From Clostridiales bacterium (GTDB lineage: Bacteria > Bacillota > Clostridia > Saccharofermentanales > Saccharofermentanaceae): a stretch of 64,000 nt of DNA. The notes below the pieces were generated by a model that worked only from the letters and a program-made list of their open reading frames with translations, had not been told where the DNA came from and did not search any database. A program made the position numbers and the translations under genes. Where the stretch lies: NCBI GenBank assembly GCA_017561715.1, contig JAFZBN010000016.1:1-64000 (forward strand), read 5' to 3'. This document shows, piece by piece, positions 52,934 through 62,124 of the stretch (its first letter is position 1; each line of letters starts with the position of its first letter).

Positions 52934-55489
52934 TCATTGGGGCTTTTTTCCATATTCGTTCGGCATTTGTTCATAAACGGGGATAATAAACACGAAAGAT
53001 GAATCGAGCATATCCTGGGATGCATAAGCGGAATAGTACCGGACACCTTCGTTACTCGCCATAGCGATATTCTGTGCGTACTGGTGCTCGTAAAGGCCGT
53101 CTTCGTTGTCCACGATATCGAATTTCTGGAAATAAAGCGTATCCTGGCCCTTCTCGATATAGCTCTTACTGATCCAGAGCGCGCCACCGCAGATCGCCTT
53201 TTCCGGCGACGTCCACGGAAGAAGGAGTTCTTCTTCATCCGGCGTGATCGTTTTTTCTTCCGGCTTGGATCCGTACTTGGCGTACTTGGCACCATTGATC
53301 AGCGCGCCATCCTGAACGCTCGGGTCCGGAGTGGAGCCGATGTTGTAGAAGTTATAGTAGCCTTCGTAGCCTGAAAGGGTTCCGTGCGCAAGCTTCGATT
53401 CGCCGTTTCTGCCCATCTCCTGGATAATTCGAGAAGTCAGAAAATACGGAGACACATTCGCGTCGCGCCCTGCTTTCAGAAGGATAGCGGCATAGTCCGG
53501 ATCTGTCTCGTTGAGGAAGGAGTTCTTGGTCATGGAAGAGATACCGTCGATCGTATGTACGGAATCATCGAACGAGAGCTTTTCAAACTGGAAAACTCCT
53601 GTCGGTGTCAGGAAGTTTCTCGGATCGAGGAAATACTGAACGACTTCGCGCTTGGCGGCTCTCCAGGAACTTCCGTCATATACGGGGCTTCCCGGCTTGA
53701 CCCAGTTCGGATTATACGTTGAGCTGATGAGGCTTCGGCTTCCCTTGTCCTCGTTATTCAGGACTTCCTCGAAATCAACGCCCGTCTTATACGCTTCGAA
53801 GCGGTAATCCGGGTGCAGGCAGTGAAGGAGCCAGAGTCCGTCGCCATAGGAATCAGGGAACTGGGAAAGTGTCGTCTTTCGGAAGCCTTCGCTGTCCTGT
53901 CCGTTAAGAAGGTGCAGTGTATATGTCCGGCTCATGCCGTCGATCGTGGTGACATCGACGGTCAGCGTGTTGACCCCTTCTTCGATGGCCAGCGCGTTTC
54001 CGATCGAAGGAAGCGCCGGGAAAACGGCCGCATTGGAAAACTTGACGGAAGCGGCATAGCCCTCGACCGCCGTGCATTCCATATTGACCGCGGAGAAGGA
54101 GTCTCCGACGATCGAGTAGTCGAAATTATCCATGGTGAATTCCGGATAGATCGGAAGCTCCGTTCCGTCCTCCTGCGTAAACTTCAGCTCGGTAAGGAAT
54201 GCGTTTAACGGCATAAAGGTGAGCGACGACTTCGTCATTTCGACCGGATTGCCGTTGATATCAACGCAGTTGACGATCTTCTCTTTTTCGTCATCGGAAA
54301 CGGCTCCCGTCGGACGCGGTGTCGGAACGATGCCTTCATCACCTAAAACGGCGAGATATCCGGTTTCTTCGTAATAGCCGACATCCTTGGACTGGACCAT
54401 GTAATAGGAGACCTCGGCAACAGACGGAGGTGCCGCCTCACTTCTTCTGACGCGGACGAAAAACTCATTCACCGGGGTGCTGTCTTCCTCTTGTTCAACA
54501 GCCGTGTCCTGCTCCTGCTTTTTCGCGCGGAGCACTTCGTAATCCACATCGTGCAGATCGTTCATGCCGATCATCTCACCGTAGCGGTTATAGATCGAAA
54601 CGGCAACATCCGAAGAGACAGAAAGAAGATTAACATATGCGTTCTTGTCTCTCGCGTCGAGACAGTACCAGCTTTCGGAATCGCCCTGCGCGATGCAGGA
54701 AGAAACGACCGTGTCATTTTCGATCGTCTGGAAATCGGGAATGATCACGCGTCCGCCGGTAACGACCTGACCACGTCCGTCAGATGTGCGAAGCAATATC
54801 ACGACATCGCGCTCGCCGGGTCTTTCTCCTTTGGTATCCCATTCCATCGTAAACTGCACCTGTCCGGAGACCTGAGGCACATAGACCTCACCCGGGCAAA
54901 GCGTATTATCGACAAAGAAATCCGTTCGCATTTCCTGTCCGTCGACCGTCATCTCGCCTTCGATACGGCGCACGCCGAAAGCATAGCCCTCTTCGTTTTC
55001 CAGGGCACTCAGCATCTCGATGTTGCCGCATCTGGTACCGACAGGATCCGAAAAGCCGTTCATCGGCGCATAGGAAGGATCGACGTCAGTTAAGATCTTT
55101 TCGATCGCGTATTTTCTGGAGCCGTCCTTTAGCATTTCTTCGATCTCATCGACCTTGTAGGCATCGTTATATGCGACGCATGCAAGATCGGTCGCGAACT
55201 CGTGATCGTCTTTTCCGGAAAGAAGGTAAGTATGTGCCGTGAACTGGTTTTCGACATAGTCACTGACGTTGAGATGACCTTGCTCGATCTCGCTTTCCCA
55301 GCGTGGCAGCGAATCCACCGTATCTGTCAGAACGGCAGTTCGGTACATCGTATCTTTCGCGTCTCTGGGAAGCTCGACTTCCTTGTTCAGACTGATCAGC
55401 GCGCCACAGACGAACACCATGACAGTAAGCCCGACGACACCTGCCATGATCGCCAGCACGATATATACTTTACGAAGCTTATCTCCCAT
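52934..55489 (-). CDS. Membrane-anchored N-acetylglucosaminidase-like cell-wall hydrolase
   Basis: An 851-residue protein with an N-terminal transmembrane anchor (about 9-33), a long extracytoplasmic region and a C-terminal GH73/LytD-type catalytic domain (about 600-850). Catalytic-domain landmarks are HPDYRFEAYKTGVDF, FLDPRNFLTPTGVFQFEKL, SRIIQEMGRNGESKL with the likely catalytic Glu (about 700) and GYYNFYNIGSTPD. A cadherin-like beta-sandwich repeat lies at about 455-545 (FTMDNFDYSIV; GVNTLTVDVTTIDG). It should cut the glycan chain of peptidoglycan. ATG 55489 has AAGGAGAG. Its neighbours suggest a role in envelope remodelling. Confidence 0.8.
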   Translation of the reverse strand: MGDKLRKVYIVLAIMAGVVGLTVMVFVCGALISLNKEVELPRDAKDTMYRTAVLTDTVDSLPRWESEIEQGHLNVSDYVENQFTAHTYLLSGKDDHEFATDLACVAYNDAYKVDEIEEMLKDGSRKYAIEKILTDVDPSYAPMNGFSDPVGTRCGNIEMLSALENEEGYAFGVRRIEGEMTVDGQEMRTDFFVDNTLCPGEVYVPQVSGQVQFTMEWDTKGERPGERDVVILLRTSDGRGQVVTGGRVIIPDFQTIENDTVVSSCIAQGDSESWYCLDARDKNAYVNLLSVSSDVAVSIYNRYGEMIGMNDLHDVDYEVLRAKKQEQDTAVEQEEDSTPVNEFFVRVRRSEAAPPSVAEVSYYMVQSKDVGYYEETGYLAVLGDEGIVPTPRPTGAVSDDEKEKIVNCVDINGNPVEMTKSSLTFMPLNAFLTELKFTQEDGTELPIYPEFTMDNFDYSIVGDSFSAVNMECTAVEGYAASVKFSNAAVFPALPSIGNALAIEEGVNTLTVDVTTIDGMSRTYTLHLLNGQDSEGFRKTTLSQFPDSYGDGLWLLHCLHPDYRFEAYKTGVDFEEVLNNEDKGSRSLISSTYNPNWVKPGSPVYDGSSWRAAKREVVQYFLDPRNFLTPTGVFQFEKLSFDDSVHTIDGISSMTKNSFLNETDPDYAAILLKAGRDANVSPYFLTSRIIQEMGRNGESKLAHGTLSGYEGYYNFYNIGSTPDPSVQDGALINGAKYAKYGSKPEEKTITPDEEELLLPWTSPEKAICGGALWISKSYIEKGQDTLYFQKFDIVDNEDGLYEHQYAQNIAMASNEGVRYYSAYASQDMLDSSFVFIIPVYEQMPNEYGKKPQ

Positions 55490-55504
55490 TTCTCTCCTTC
55501 GTCC

Positions 55505-56116
55505 TTACTTGCTGATCTCGTCCAATGTCATACCGTAAGGGGGAACAAAATGAGCCAGATAGTATTCTGCTTCTTCGCAGTTTAAGTCATGGATCGATTT
55601 TTCGATCGATTCTTTTGCCGAACGGAACTCGTCGTTCGCGGCTTTTTCTTCCATCAGGCATTTCAGGAAAGCACTGATCCTGTCCGCGACTTTGACCAGA
55701 CGATGCACTTCTTTCCTCTTCTCATCGGAAAGATCCGGCGTCAAAAGCTCCGTAAAATCCCCTTTCAGTTCCTCGGGAAGGAGTTCCAGAAGATTCTGGG
55801 CGGCCTGCGCCTCGACTTCTTTGTATGCGGATTTGAGCTGGTCGTTTTTATACTTGATCGGTGTCGGCATATCGCCGGTGATGATCTCCGTGACATCGTG
55901 ATAGAGGGCTTCCGCCATCGTCAGAAACGGATCGACCGGGTCCTTTTTCAGTATGTTGTTATGGATGAGCGCCAGAGAATGCGCGATGACCGCGACATCG
56001 AAGCTGTGCTCTTTCAGGTTCTCCTGACGCGTGTTTCGCATCAGGCCCCATCTCTGGATGTACTGCATACGATCCAGCATGGCGTAGAAATTATATAGTT
56101 CTTCTTTATTTTCCAT
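55505..56116 (-). CDS. yfbR: 5'-deoxynucleotidase, YfbR-like HD-domain protein
   Basis: A 203-residue HD-superfamily phosphohydrolase that removes phosphate from deoxynucleoside 5'-monophosphates. The metal-binding residues are in NLKEHSFDVAVIAH (about 34-47) and ALYHDVTEIITGDMPTPIKY (about 70-90), and the VKVADRISAFLKC Asp is at about 140. The LMRNTRQENLKEHS start and GDMPTPIKY motif are diagnostic of YfbR. It lies 13 nt downstream of the dGTPase gene, so the two form an operon of dNTP-catabolic enzymes. ATG 56116 follows AAGGAGAG. Confidence 0.9.
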   Translation of the reverse strand: MENKEELYNFYAMLDRMQYIQRWGLMRNTRQENLKEHSFDVAVIAHSLALIHNNILKKDPVDPFLTMAEALYHDVTEIITGDMPTPIKYKNDQLKSAYKEVEAQAAQNLLELLPEELKGDFTELLTPDLSDEKRKEVHRLVKVADRISAFLKCLMEEKAANDEFRSAKESIEKSIHDLNCEEAEYYLAHFVPPYGMTLDEISK

Positions 56117-56129
56117 TTTCTCTCCTTGA

Positions 56130-57359
56130 TCAGATCCAGTAGATATCCTCGTAACTGGTCGTCGCGTACGAGTCAGTCATTCCGGCGATATAATCCACTA
56201 CGATCTGTACGTCACTTGCACTCTTGTCCGGGTACTCTTCCAAAAACTTCATGAGGTTTCTGTACGCCGGGTTGGTCGATCTTCCCGTCTTTTCCGGATC
56301 CGTCATCGCGCCCATCAGCGCCTCGAACAGACCCTCGAGAAGATTCTTGACCGTGTTTTCGTATCTCTTGATCTTCTCGGAACGGTAAATGCGCGCGACA
56401 TTTTCCTCGAGAAGTTCTTTCATGGCCATACCCGCTTCATCCGAAAGACGGATCTCGTCTTTGTCCAGACTGTTATGGATCAGATCGCTCACCAAGGTGT
56501 TGATGATCTGGGAGTTATTCGTTCCCAGCTGCGACTTGATCGCCGGCGGGATATCCTCGAATTCCATGATGCCGGCCACGCAGGCATCTTCGATATCTCT
56601 TCCGATATAGGCGATCTTATCGGAAATTCTTACGACGCATCCTTCCAGTGTGGCAGGAAAAGAATGCAGCGCTTTCTTCGGATCCAGAAGATCCTCGGTC
56701 GGCTTATCTCTGAAAGGCGTGAGCTTATACTCACTGTAAGTCTCGCCACAGTGAGAGACGATACCGTCCCTTACTTCAAAAGAAAGGTTCAGTCCGCCCG
56801 GTTTCTTGTTCGGACGCTGCTCCAGAACATCGATGACTCTAAGGCTCTGGTATTCATGGCTGAAGAACATATCCGGGTTATACTTCTTGGCACAGGCCTC
56901 GAGGACTCTTTCCCCGGTATGACCGAACGGGGCATGTCCGAGATCGTGACCCAGTGCCATTGCCTCGACCAGATCGAGGTTGAGGTTCAGGGCTCTGGCG
57001 ATCGTCGTCGCGATGTACTTCACGTAGATAACGTGCTCGATTCGGGAGCAGATGTGATCGTTCTTGGCGTTGAAGAACACCTGTGTCTTATGACGAAGTC
57101 TTCGGAACGCCTGGCTGTAGATGATCCTGCCCGTATCTCTTTCGAACGGGGATCTTACCGGACACGGCTTCTCGTCGTATTTTCTGCCGCGGCTGTCTTT
57201 GGTGCGGAATGCGTATGGCGACAGGTTCTTTTCGCGCTCGTCACGGAGGATCGTCAGGAGCTCTCGATCACGCGGGCTATGAAGCCCCGTAGCCTTCTCC
57301 TGAATATGGGAAAACTCCGACGGAAATCGGTCAAACAACGATTGTTCCTGATTATCCAT
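56130..57359 (-). CDS. dgt: Deoxyguanosinetriphosphate triphosphohydrolase-like protein
   Basis: A 409-residue HD-domain dNTPase that splits dGTP (or other dNTPs) to the nucleoside and triphosphate. Motifs are SQAFRRLRHKTQVF (about 80), HICSRIEHVIYVKYIATTIA with the first His (about 103) and EAMALGHDLGHAPFGHTGERVL with the HD pair (about 131). KIAYIGRDIEDA (about 245) supplies the distal Asp. It belongs to the shorter type-2 dGTPase-like subfamily common in Firmicutes. ATG 57359 has GGAGG with an 8-nt spacer; a TTG two codons earlier is less likely. It is upstream of yfbR and downstream of pcrA. Confidence 0.9.
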   Translation of the reverse strand: MDNQEQSLFDRFPSEFSHIQEKATGLHSPRDRELLTILRDEREKNLSPYAFRTKDSRGRKYDEKPCPVRSPFERDTGRIIYSQAFRRLRHKTQVFFNAKNDHICSRIEHVIYVKYIATTIARALNLNLDLVEAMALGHDLGHAPFGHTGERVLEACAKKYNPDMFFSHEYQSLRVIDVLEQRPNKKPGGLNLSFEVRDGIVSHCGETYSEYKLTPFRDKPTEDLLDPKKALHSFPATLEGCVVRISDKIAYIGRDIEDACVAGIMEFEDIPPAIKSQLGTNNSQIINTLVSDLIHNSLDKDEIRLSDEAGMAMKELLEENVARIYRSEKIKRYENTVKNLLEGLFEALMGAMTDPEKTGRSTNPAYRNLMKFLEEYPDKSASDVQIVVDYIAGMTDSYATTSYEDIYWI

Positions 57360-57429
57360 ATGCAATTCCTCCTTACCTGTAAGTATATCACGAAAAACTT
57401 ACATCTTCCGTGACATAACCATCACAAGT

Positions 57430-59751
57430 CTATCCGCGCTTTAAGCCCGACTTGTTAAGAAGCATATTTTTTCTCATTCCGTCGAAATCAACACAGACAA
57501 GGGCATCTCCGGCCACCTGCTCGCACGAGACGACGATGCCTTCGCCGAATCTCGGATGAACGACCTGCATTCCTTTTTTGATCGTTTCCGGAGTGAAATC
57601 GGAGTTTCTCACCGGCTGTGGCTTATTTGCCTGATAGGTCGGAATGTATGCCGGCTTTTCTTTCTGCGGTTCGCGTCCGTATCTCGGGTTGACCGCTTCC
57701 TTCGGCTGTTCTTTCCGCTTATTGGCGATCGCGCGCATGTACTGCGGCGGGATCTCCTTAACAAATCTCGACGGAGACAGATTCTGTGTCTGTCCGAAAA
57801 GCATTCGGCTTCGTGCCGAAATGACCGTCAGCTTTCTCTTGGCTCTGGTAAGCGCGACGTACATCAGGCGGCGTTCTTCCTCGACGTCTCCGTCGTTGAC
57901 GGAACGCGAGCTCGGGAAGATCGTCTCGTCGACGCCGACGACATATACGGCACCGAACTCGAGGCCCTTGGCGCTGTGGATCGACATCAGGCGGACATAG
58001 TCCTCGCTGTCATCGGCATTGTCCCCTTCGGAATAAAGCGCCGCGTTCTGCAGATACGCACCCAGTATTCCCGTAAGGTCCAGCCCGAAATCCGGCTCGT
58101 TTTCCAAATACGGATCCTGCGCCTTCTCCTCTTCTGAATTCGAAAGAAGCGCGGTCTCCACTTCCTTTTTGCGTCTTGCCTCAAACTCGACGGCTTCGGA
58201 AAGGAGTTCTTTTAAGTTCTCGACACGGTCGACCATCTCGTCCTTTTTCTCACGCTGCTCGATGATCTCGTTGACCAGTCCCGTCTTGTCCTGCACATAC
58301 TCGATGAACTCCGAAAAAGACGCCTCGTTGTCGGCAAGGACTCTTCTTAGGTTCTCGATCAGAAGATAGAACTCGAAAAGCTTTTCCGCGGCGCGGCCGA
58401 GTTCCGGGAACATGGAGCTCTTTTCGCAGACCGTAAGTGCCGGCATGCCTTCTCTTTCCGAGATCGCAAGGACCTTGGCGACCGTCGTGTCACCGATGCC
58501 TCTCTTCGGCACGTTGATGATCCTCTCCCACGCGTAGTTATCCGCGTCCGAATAGATCAGTCGGAGATACGCCAGAACGTCCTTGATCTCTTTTCTGTCG
58601 TAGAATCGAAGGCCGCCGTAAACTCTGTACGGGATGCCCTTTTCACGCAGCGCAGTCTCGATCGTACGGGAAAGCGCGTTCATGCGGTAAAGGATCGCCA
58701 CGTCACTATAAGGATACAGGCCGCTCTCGGCATCTCTTTTGATACTCTCGGCACAGTAATACGCCTCGATGCCGTGGTGGTCGGCAAGAAGAAATGTGAT
58801 CGGATCGCCGTCTTCTCCCGAAGTACGAAGTACCTTCATCTTTCTCTTCTTGTTGTGCGCAATAACGCCGTTGGCCGCGTTCAGGATCGTTGCCGTCGAA
58901 CGGTAATTCTCCTCGAGCTTGATGACTTTGGCGTCCTTGAAATCCTTCTCGAAATCGAGGATGTTTCGAAGATCCGCGCCTCGGAAAGAATAGATCGACT
59001 GGTCATCGTCACCGACGACGCAGAGGTTTCTGTAGCGCTTTGCGAGAAGCTGGATCAGGACATACTGACAGTGGTTCGTATCCTGATACTCGTCAACGAG
59101 GATATAGCGGAACTTCTCCTGATACATCGTCAGGACATCCGGGTGTTCTTTGAAAAGACGCACGGTATTAAACAGGATATCGTCGAAGTCCATGGCGTTA
59201 TTGGCAAGGAGCCTGTCGTTATAGCGACGGTAGATCCTCGCGATCGTAGAAAGACGCATGTCGCCTCCGGCTAAAGCGGAGAACTCTTCCGGCGACTGCA
59301 TGTCGTTTTTCGCTTTGCTGATGATGGTCTGTACAAGACGCGGCGCGAAAAGCTTGTCGTTGAGTTCCATCTCCTTGACGACTTCCTTGATGACCTTTCC
59401 CTGGTCATCCGAATCCAGGATCGAATACGTCGGCGTGTAATCCAGGAGCTCCGCGTGACGGCGCAGGATACGGGCAAACATGGAGTGGAAGGTTCCGACC
59501 CACATGTTTCTCGAAGTATCACCGATCAGGGTATTGATACGTTCCCTCATCTCGTTCGCGGCTTTATTGGTGAACGTGATGGCCAGGATATTCGACGGCC
59601 AGATGCCCCTCACACGGATCAGATACGCGATACGGTATGTGATCACACGCGTTTTTCCCGAGCCGGCGCCGGCCAGGATCAGAAGGGGGCCCTCGTCGTG
59701 AAGGACTGCCTCCCGTTGTTCATCATTCAGTTTTTCGAGCAGGTCGTCCAT
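57430..59751 (-). CDS. pcrA: ATP-dependent DNA helicase PcrA/UvrD
   Basis: A 773-residue superfamily 1A 3'-5' helicase acting in nucleotide excision repair and replication-fork clearance. Motifs include Q (LNDEQREAV), I (LAGAGSGKTRVIT, about 27), Ia (AITFTNKAANEMRERI), II (VDEYQDTN, about 222), III (VVGDDDQSIYSFRGAD, about 247), IV (LEENYRSTATILNAAN, about 281), V (MSIHSAKGLEF, about 570) and VI (EERRLMYVALTRAKRKL, about 608). The C-terminal YAPIPTY-like and VVHPRFGEG segment (about 735) is the Tudor-like RNA-polymerase-binding tail of PcrA. ATG 59751 lacks a strong ribosome binding site (GGAGG is close). The promoter region carries a dyad. Confidence 0.96.
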   Translation of the reverse strand: MDDLLEKLNDEQREAVLHDEGPLLILAGAGSGKTRVITYRIAYLIRVRGIWPSNILAITFTNKAANEMRERINTLIGDTSRNMWVGTFHSMFARILRRHAELLDYTPTYSILDSDDQGKVIKEVVKEMELNDKLFAPRLVQTIISKAKNDMQSPEEFSALAGGDMRLSTIARIYRRYNDRLLANNAMDFDDILFNTVRLFKEHPDVLTMYQEKFRYILVDEYQDTNHCQYVLIQLLAKRYRNLCVVGDDDQSIYSFRGADLRNILDFEKDFKDAKVIKLEENYRSTATILNAANGVIAHNKKRKMKVLRTSGEDGDPITFLLADHHGIEAYYCAESIKRDAESGLYPYSDVAILYRMNALSRTIETALREKGIPYRVYGGLRFYDRKEIKDVLAYLRLIYSDADNYAWERIINVPKRGIGDTTVAKVLAISEREGMPALTVCEKSSMFPELGRAAEKLFEFYLLIENLRRVLADNEASFSEFIEYVQDKTGLVNEIIEQREKKDEMVDRVENLKELLSEAVEFEARRKKEVETALLSNSEEEKAQDPYLENEPDFGLDLTGILGAYLQNAALYSEGDNADDSEDYVRLMSIHSAKGLEFGAVYVVGVDETIFPSSRSVNDGDVEEERRLMYVALTRAKRKLTVISARSRMLFGQTQNLSPSRFVKEIPPQYMRAIANKRKEQPKEAVNPRYGREPQKEKPAYIPTYQANKPQPVRNSDFTPETIKKGMQVVHPRFGEGIVVSCEQVAGDALVCVDFDGMRKNMLLNKSGLKRG

Positions 59752-59807
59752 CCATGCCTCCAGTTTCCTTTACGAAAAGCAAAGGGGATTCTTTCTTTCA
59801 GAGTGTC

Positions 59808-59842
59808 ATTATACTGTATCTGTTGTCCTATTACTAGGACAG
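59808..59842 (-). promoter_or_regulatory. pcrA promoter -10 with an adjacent dyad
   Basis: On the minus strand a perfect TATAAT (59808-59813) has no good -35. Instead a dyad GTCCTA-N4-TAGGAC (59825-59840), extendable to TGTTGTCC/GGACAGCA with one mismatch, occupies the -35 region. This suggests regulator binding. No T-run follows, so it is not a terminator for the upstream gene. Confidence 0.5.
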
Positions 59843-59860
59843 CAAAAGGGGATCCGAAAA

Positions 59861-60670
59861 CTACTTTTTCTCCTTGCCGGACGAGGACTCGTCGGTAGTG
59901 CTTTTGACGGAGTTTACGGCCGTTGTGAGTTTCTCGGAAAGGTTATCGGTCAGATCACTGATGTGATCCATTGTCGTCTCATAGGTCTCCTTAAGGAAGC
60001 GGTAAAACGGCTTGTCCATCCACATTCTGAAGATAAATCCGGCGTGGATCAGACGGCTCTCCTTATACTGGCCGATACGCTCCTTGAGTTCTTCGTAGTG
60101 AAGAACGATCTGCTGCTGTTTGGCGAATTTCTTGATCGCCAGGACGATCTGCGTCGAATGCCTCATATCCATGATGAGGATGCCGTAGAAGAATCCGATG
60201 AAGAACGAAAACGCCAGATTCTGCGACAGCCATTCGAGCGATCTTAAGATACGCGGGTGGATCAGGAAATAGTAGACCGCGCCGAGGATCGACCACAGGA
60301 ACGAATAAAGCGGGCAGATAACACCCTGGATGTTGCCCCAGCGGTCCGTGTAGTCCCAAAGACGCATCTTAAAGTGTTTCAGGCAGATGATACCCGCGAT
60401 GTACTCGACGATCGTCATGCCGAGCATCATCAGGAAAAACAAAAAGAGCTTTTCGAGGACCTCATTGTCGAAATCGATCCGTGTCTCCAAAGATGCGATC
60501 AGGTAAAGAAGCACAAGTCCGAAGCCGTAGATCGGAAGGTACGGGCCGGAAAGGAATCCCGGATTGACCCATTTTTTCTGTGAAACGAAACGACGGTAGA
60601 ACAGCTCGAGGACCCAGCCCGTCAAGCTTCCCACAAAGAACAGAAATGCCAGTAAAAGAATGAACGACAT
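59861..60670 (-). CDS. CmpB-like membrane protein (putative ABC-transporter type IV family)
   Basis: A 269-residue membrane protein with about five helices in the first 190 residues. The family signatures WVNPGFLSGPYLPIYGFG (about 34-51) and LWDYTDRWGNIQGVICPLYSFLW (about 104-126) place it in the CmpB/DUF1113 group, annotated as putative ABC-transporter type IV although no transporter role is shown. The C-terminal 80 residues are cytoplasmic, helical and Ser/Lys-rich at the end. It starts 8 nt after the stop of the upstream anchored-protein gene, so the two are co-transcribed. Confidence 0.8.
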   Translation of the reverse strand: MSFILLLAFLFFVGSLTGWVLELFYRRFVSQKKWVNPGFLSGPYLPIYGFGLVLLYLIASLETRIDFDNEVLEKLFLFFLMMLGMTIVEYIAGIICLKHFKMRLWDYTDRWGNIQGVICPLYSFLWSILGAVYYFLIHPRILRSLEWLSQNLAFSFFIGFFYGILIMDMRHSTQIVLAIKKFAKQQQIVLHYEELKERIGQYKESRLIHAGFIFRMWMDKPFYRFLKETYETTMDHISDLTDNLSEKLTTAVNSVKSTTDESSSGKEKK

Positions 60671-60678
60671 ATTTCCAC

Positions 60679-62052
60679 CTACCTTATAATGAGTTCCATC
60701 AGAAGGTTTTCTCTGGCGTAGACCGCGATACGCGAATCGTCCACGTCACGGAAGAAATCATAAAGCGCCACGCTCGTATCAAGCGTCGCGTAGTTTCTCA
60801 TCATGGCATTAAATGTCGCCGTGAAAAGATCGTTGTCTCCCTTGATCACGGCCAGATAAAGCACGAGCGGATATGCTTCCGATGCTTCCTGATCCGAAGG
60901 CGCCCCGGACATGATGTTATACGAGCTGTAGAGGAATCCGTCGTTATAGATCTTCGAAGATACCCAGGCGTATCCGTCTTCGTCCAGCTGCCCGATCTCG
61001 GCAAGATGTACCATCGCGTAAAGCGACGGCACCAGCTCGGCATTTCCGGCGCTTCCCGTATAGTAGGTGTACCCGAGTTCTTCCGAATACATCCACGCGT
61101 AAAGCGGAAGCTCCTGCGAGATCTTACCCTCTTTGACGATCCGGATCATCTCCTCATATTTTTCCTGATACTCCGGGAAAAGCACCGCGGCCCGGCGCAT
61201 GGCGTCCAGGTCCATGGCACAGATCTCCACGCCCTCGGACTGCACAAGTGTCGCGCCGTCTCCCTGCTGCTCTTCTTCCGTAACTTCGGGAACGAGAGTC
61301 TTTTCCGTTACCGGGATCGGTGTCGGCATCGCGGCTCTGTCTGCAGCGCGATAAGAAGACTTTGCTCCCGCGTCAAATACTTTTCCCGAAAGATCATGGA
61401 TCCGGTCGAGAAGCTTCGCGTCGCCCCATTTGTCGTAGTAGTTCAGAAGCGCACGAAGATATCTCGTGGTCGCCTCCATGGAGATAGGCGCGTCAGTAAG
61501 AAGAAGATTTGCCTGATCTTCGTAAAGGTCGCTCTTTTCCACTTCCGGTCTGTTTTCTTCAGAAACAAGTTCGTCGGCTCTTTTAAACTTCAGAAGATAT
61601 CCGTTTCCGTCGGTAAGAGACGTGTCGATCGCGTCGATCATCGTTTTCGCGGCGCTTCTTTTTCCTTCACGGACATAAGATTCCAAAAGAAGGACCTGAT
61701 CGAATGTATCCACATAGGCCGACTGCATGGCCGGAACGCTTCGGGTCGTTCCCGGAAGCACATACCAGGAAAGGACCCACGGGTTCATTTTCGGATCATC
61801 GGAGAGGATCTTCGTCACTCTCGAAAACATGTATCCCCTGTGAAATTCGGTCTCGGAAACGACGCTGTTCATTTCATCGGTCATGGAAAAAGAATTCGCG
61901 GCGGTATCTTCTTTCTTGGAAAAAGCGCCGCTGTCGAGCAGGAATTTTACGCCCACCACGATCGCGATTACCGCGACAACTGCGATCACGGAGATCGTCA
62001 CGATCTTCTTGACCTTCTTATTGGTATATTTCACCGATGTCAGTGCCGGCAT
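60679..62052 (-). CDS. Membrane-anchored extracytoplasmic protein, possibly glycoside-hydrolase-like helical barrel
   Basis: A 457-residue protein with one N-terminal transmembrane helix (about 17-40) and a mainly helical extracytoplasmic region. Segments such as RYLRALLNYYDKWGDAKLLDRI (about 200) and ELVPSLYAMVHLAEIGQLDEDGYAWVSSKIYNDGFLYSSYN (about 350-390) have the pattern of paired helices in an (alpha/alpha)6 barrel, reminiscent of GH8-type enzymes. The resemblance is loose and no catalytic residues can be named. A Pro/Thr/Glu-rich stretch (about 245-275) interrupts the barrel. ATG 62052 follows AAAGGAG. It is operonic with the CmpB-like gene. Confidence 0.55.
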   Translation of the reverse strand: MPALTSVKYTNKKVKKIVTISVIAVVAVIAIVVGVKFLLDSGAFSKKEDTAANSFSMTDEMNSVVSETEFHRGYMFSRVTKILSDDPKMNPWVLSWYVLPGTTRSVPAMQSAYVDTFDQVLLLESYVREGKRSAAKTMIDAIDTSLTDGNGYLLKFKRADELVSEENRPEVEKSDLYEDQANLLLTDAPISMEATTRYLRALLNYYDKWGDAKLLDRIHDLSGKVFDAGAKSSYRAADRAAMPTPIPVTEKTLVPEVTEEEQQGDGATLVQSEGVEICAMDLDAMRRAAVLFPEYQEKYEEMIRIVKEGKISQELPLYAWMYSEELGYTYYTGSAGNAELVPSLYAMVHLAEIGQLDEDGYAWVSSKIYNDGFLYSSYNIMSGAPSDQEASEAYPLVLYLAVIKGDNDLFTATFNAMMRNYATLDTSVALYDFFRDVDDSRIAVYARENLLMELIIR

Positions 62053-62124
62053 ATCGTTTCTTCTCCTTTCCGAAAAGCCCGAATTGAGATATTATTTATT
62101 GTACCACTTGTTTGGAGGAAAGAA

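Noticed and set aside
59821..59842. Dyad as terminator of the CmpB-like gene
   Set aside because: No T-run follows on the minus strand, and it sits at the pcrA promoter.
61006..62124. 373-codon upstream extension of the tmcAL frame
   Set aside because: It is antisense to the anchored-protein gene; the family N-terminus begins exactly at ATG 62125 behind a good ribosome binding site.
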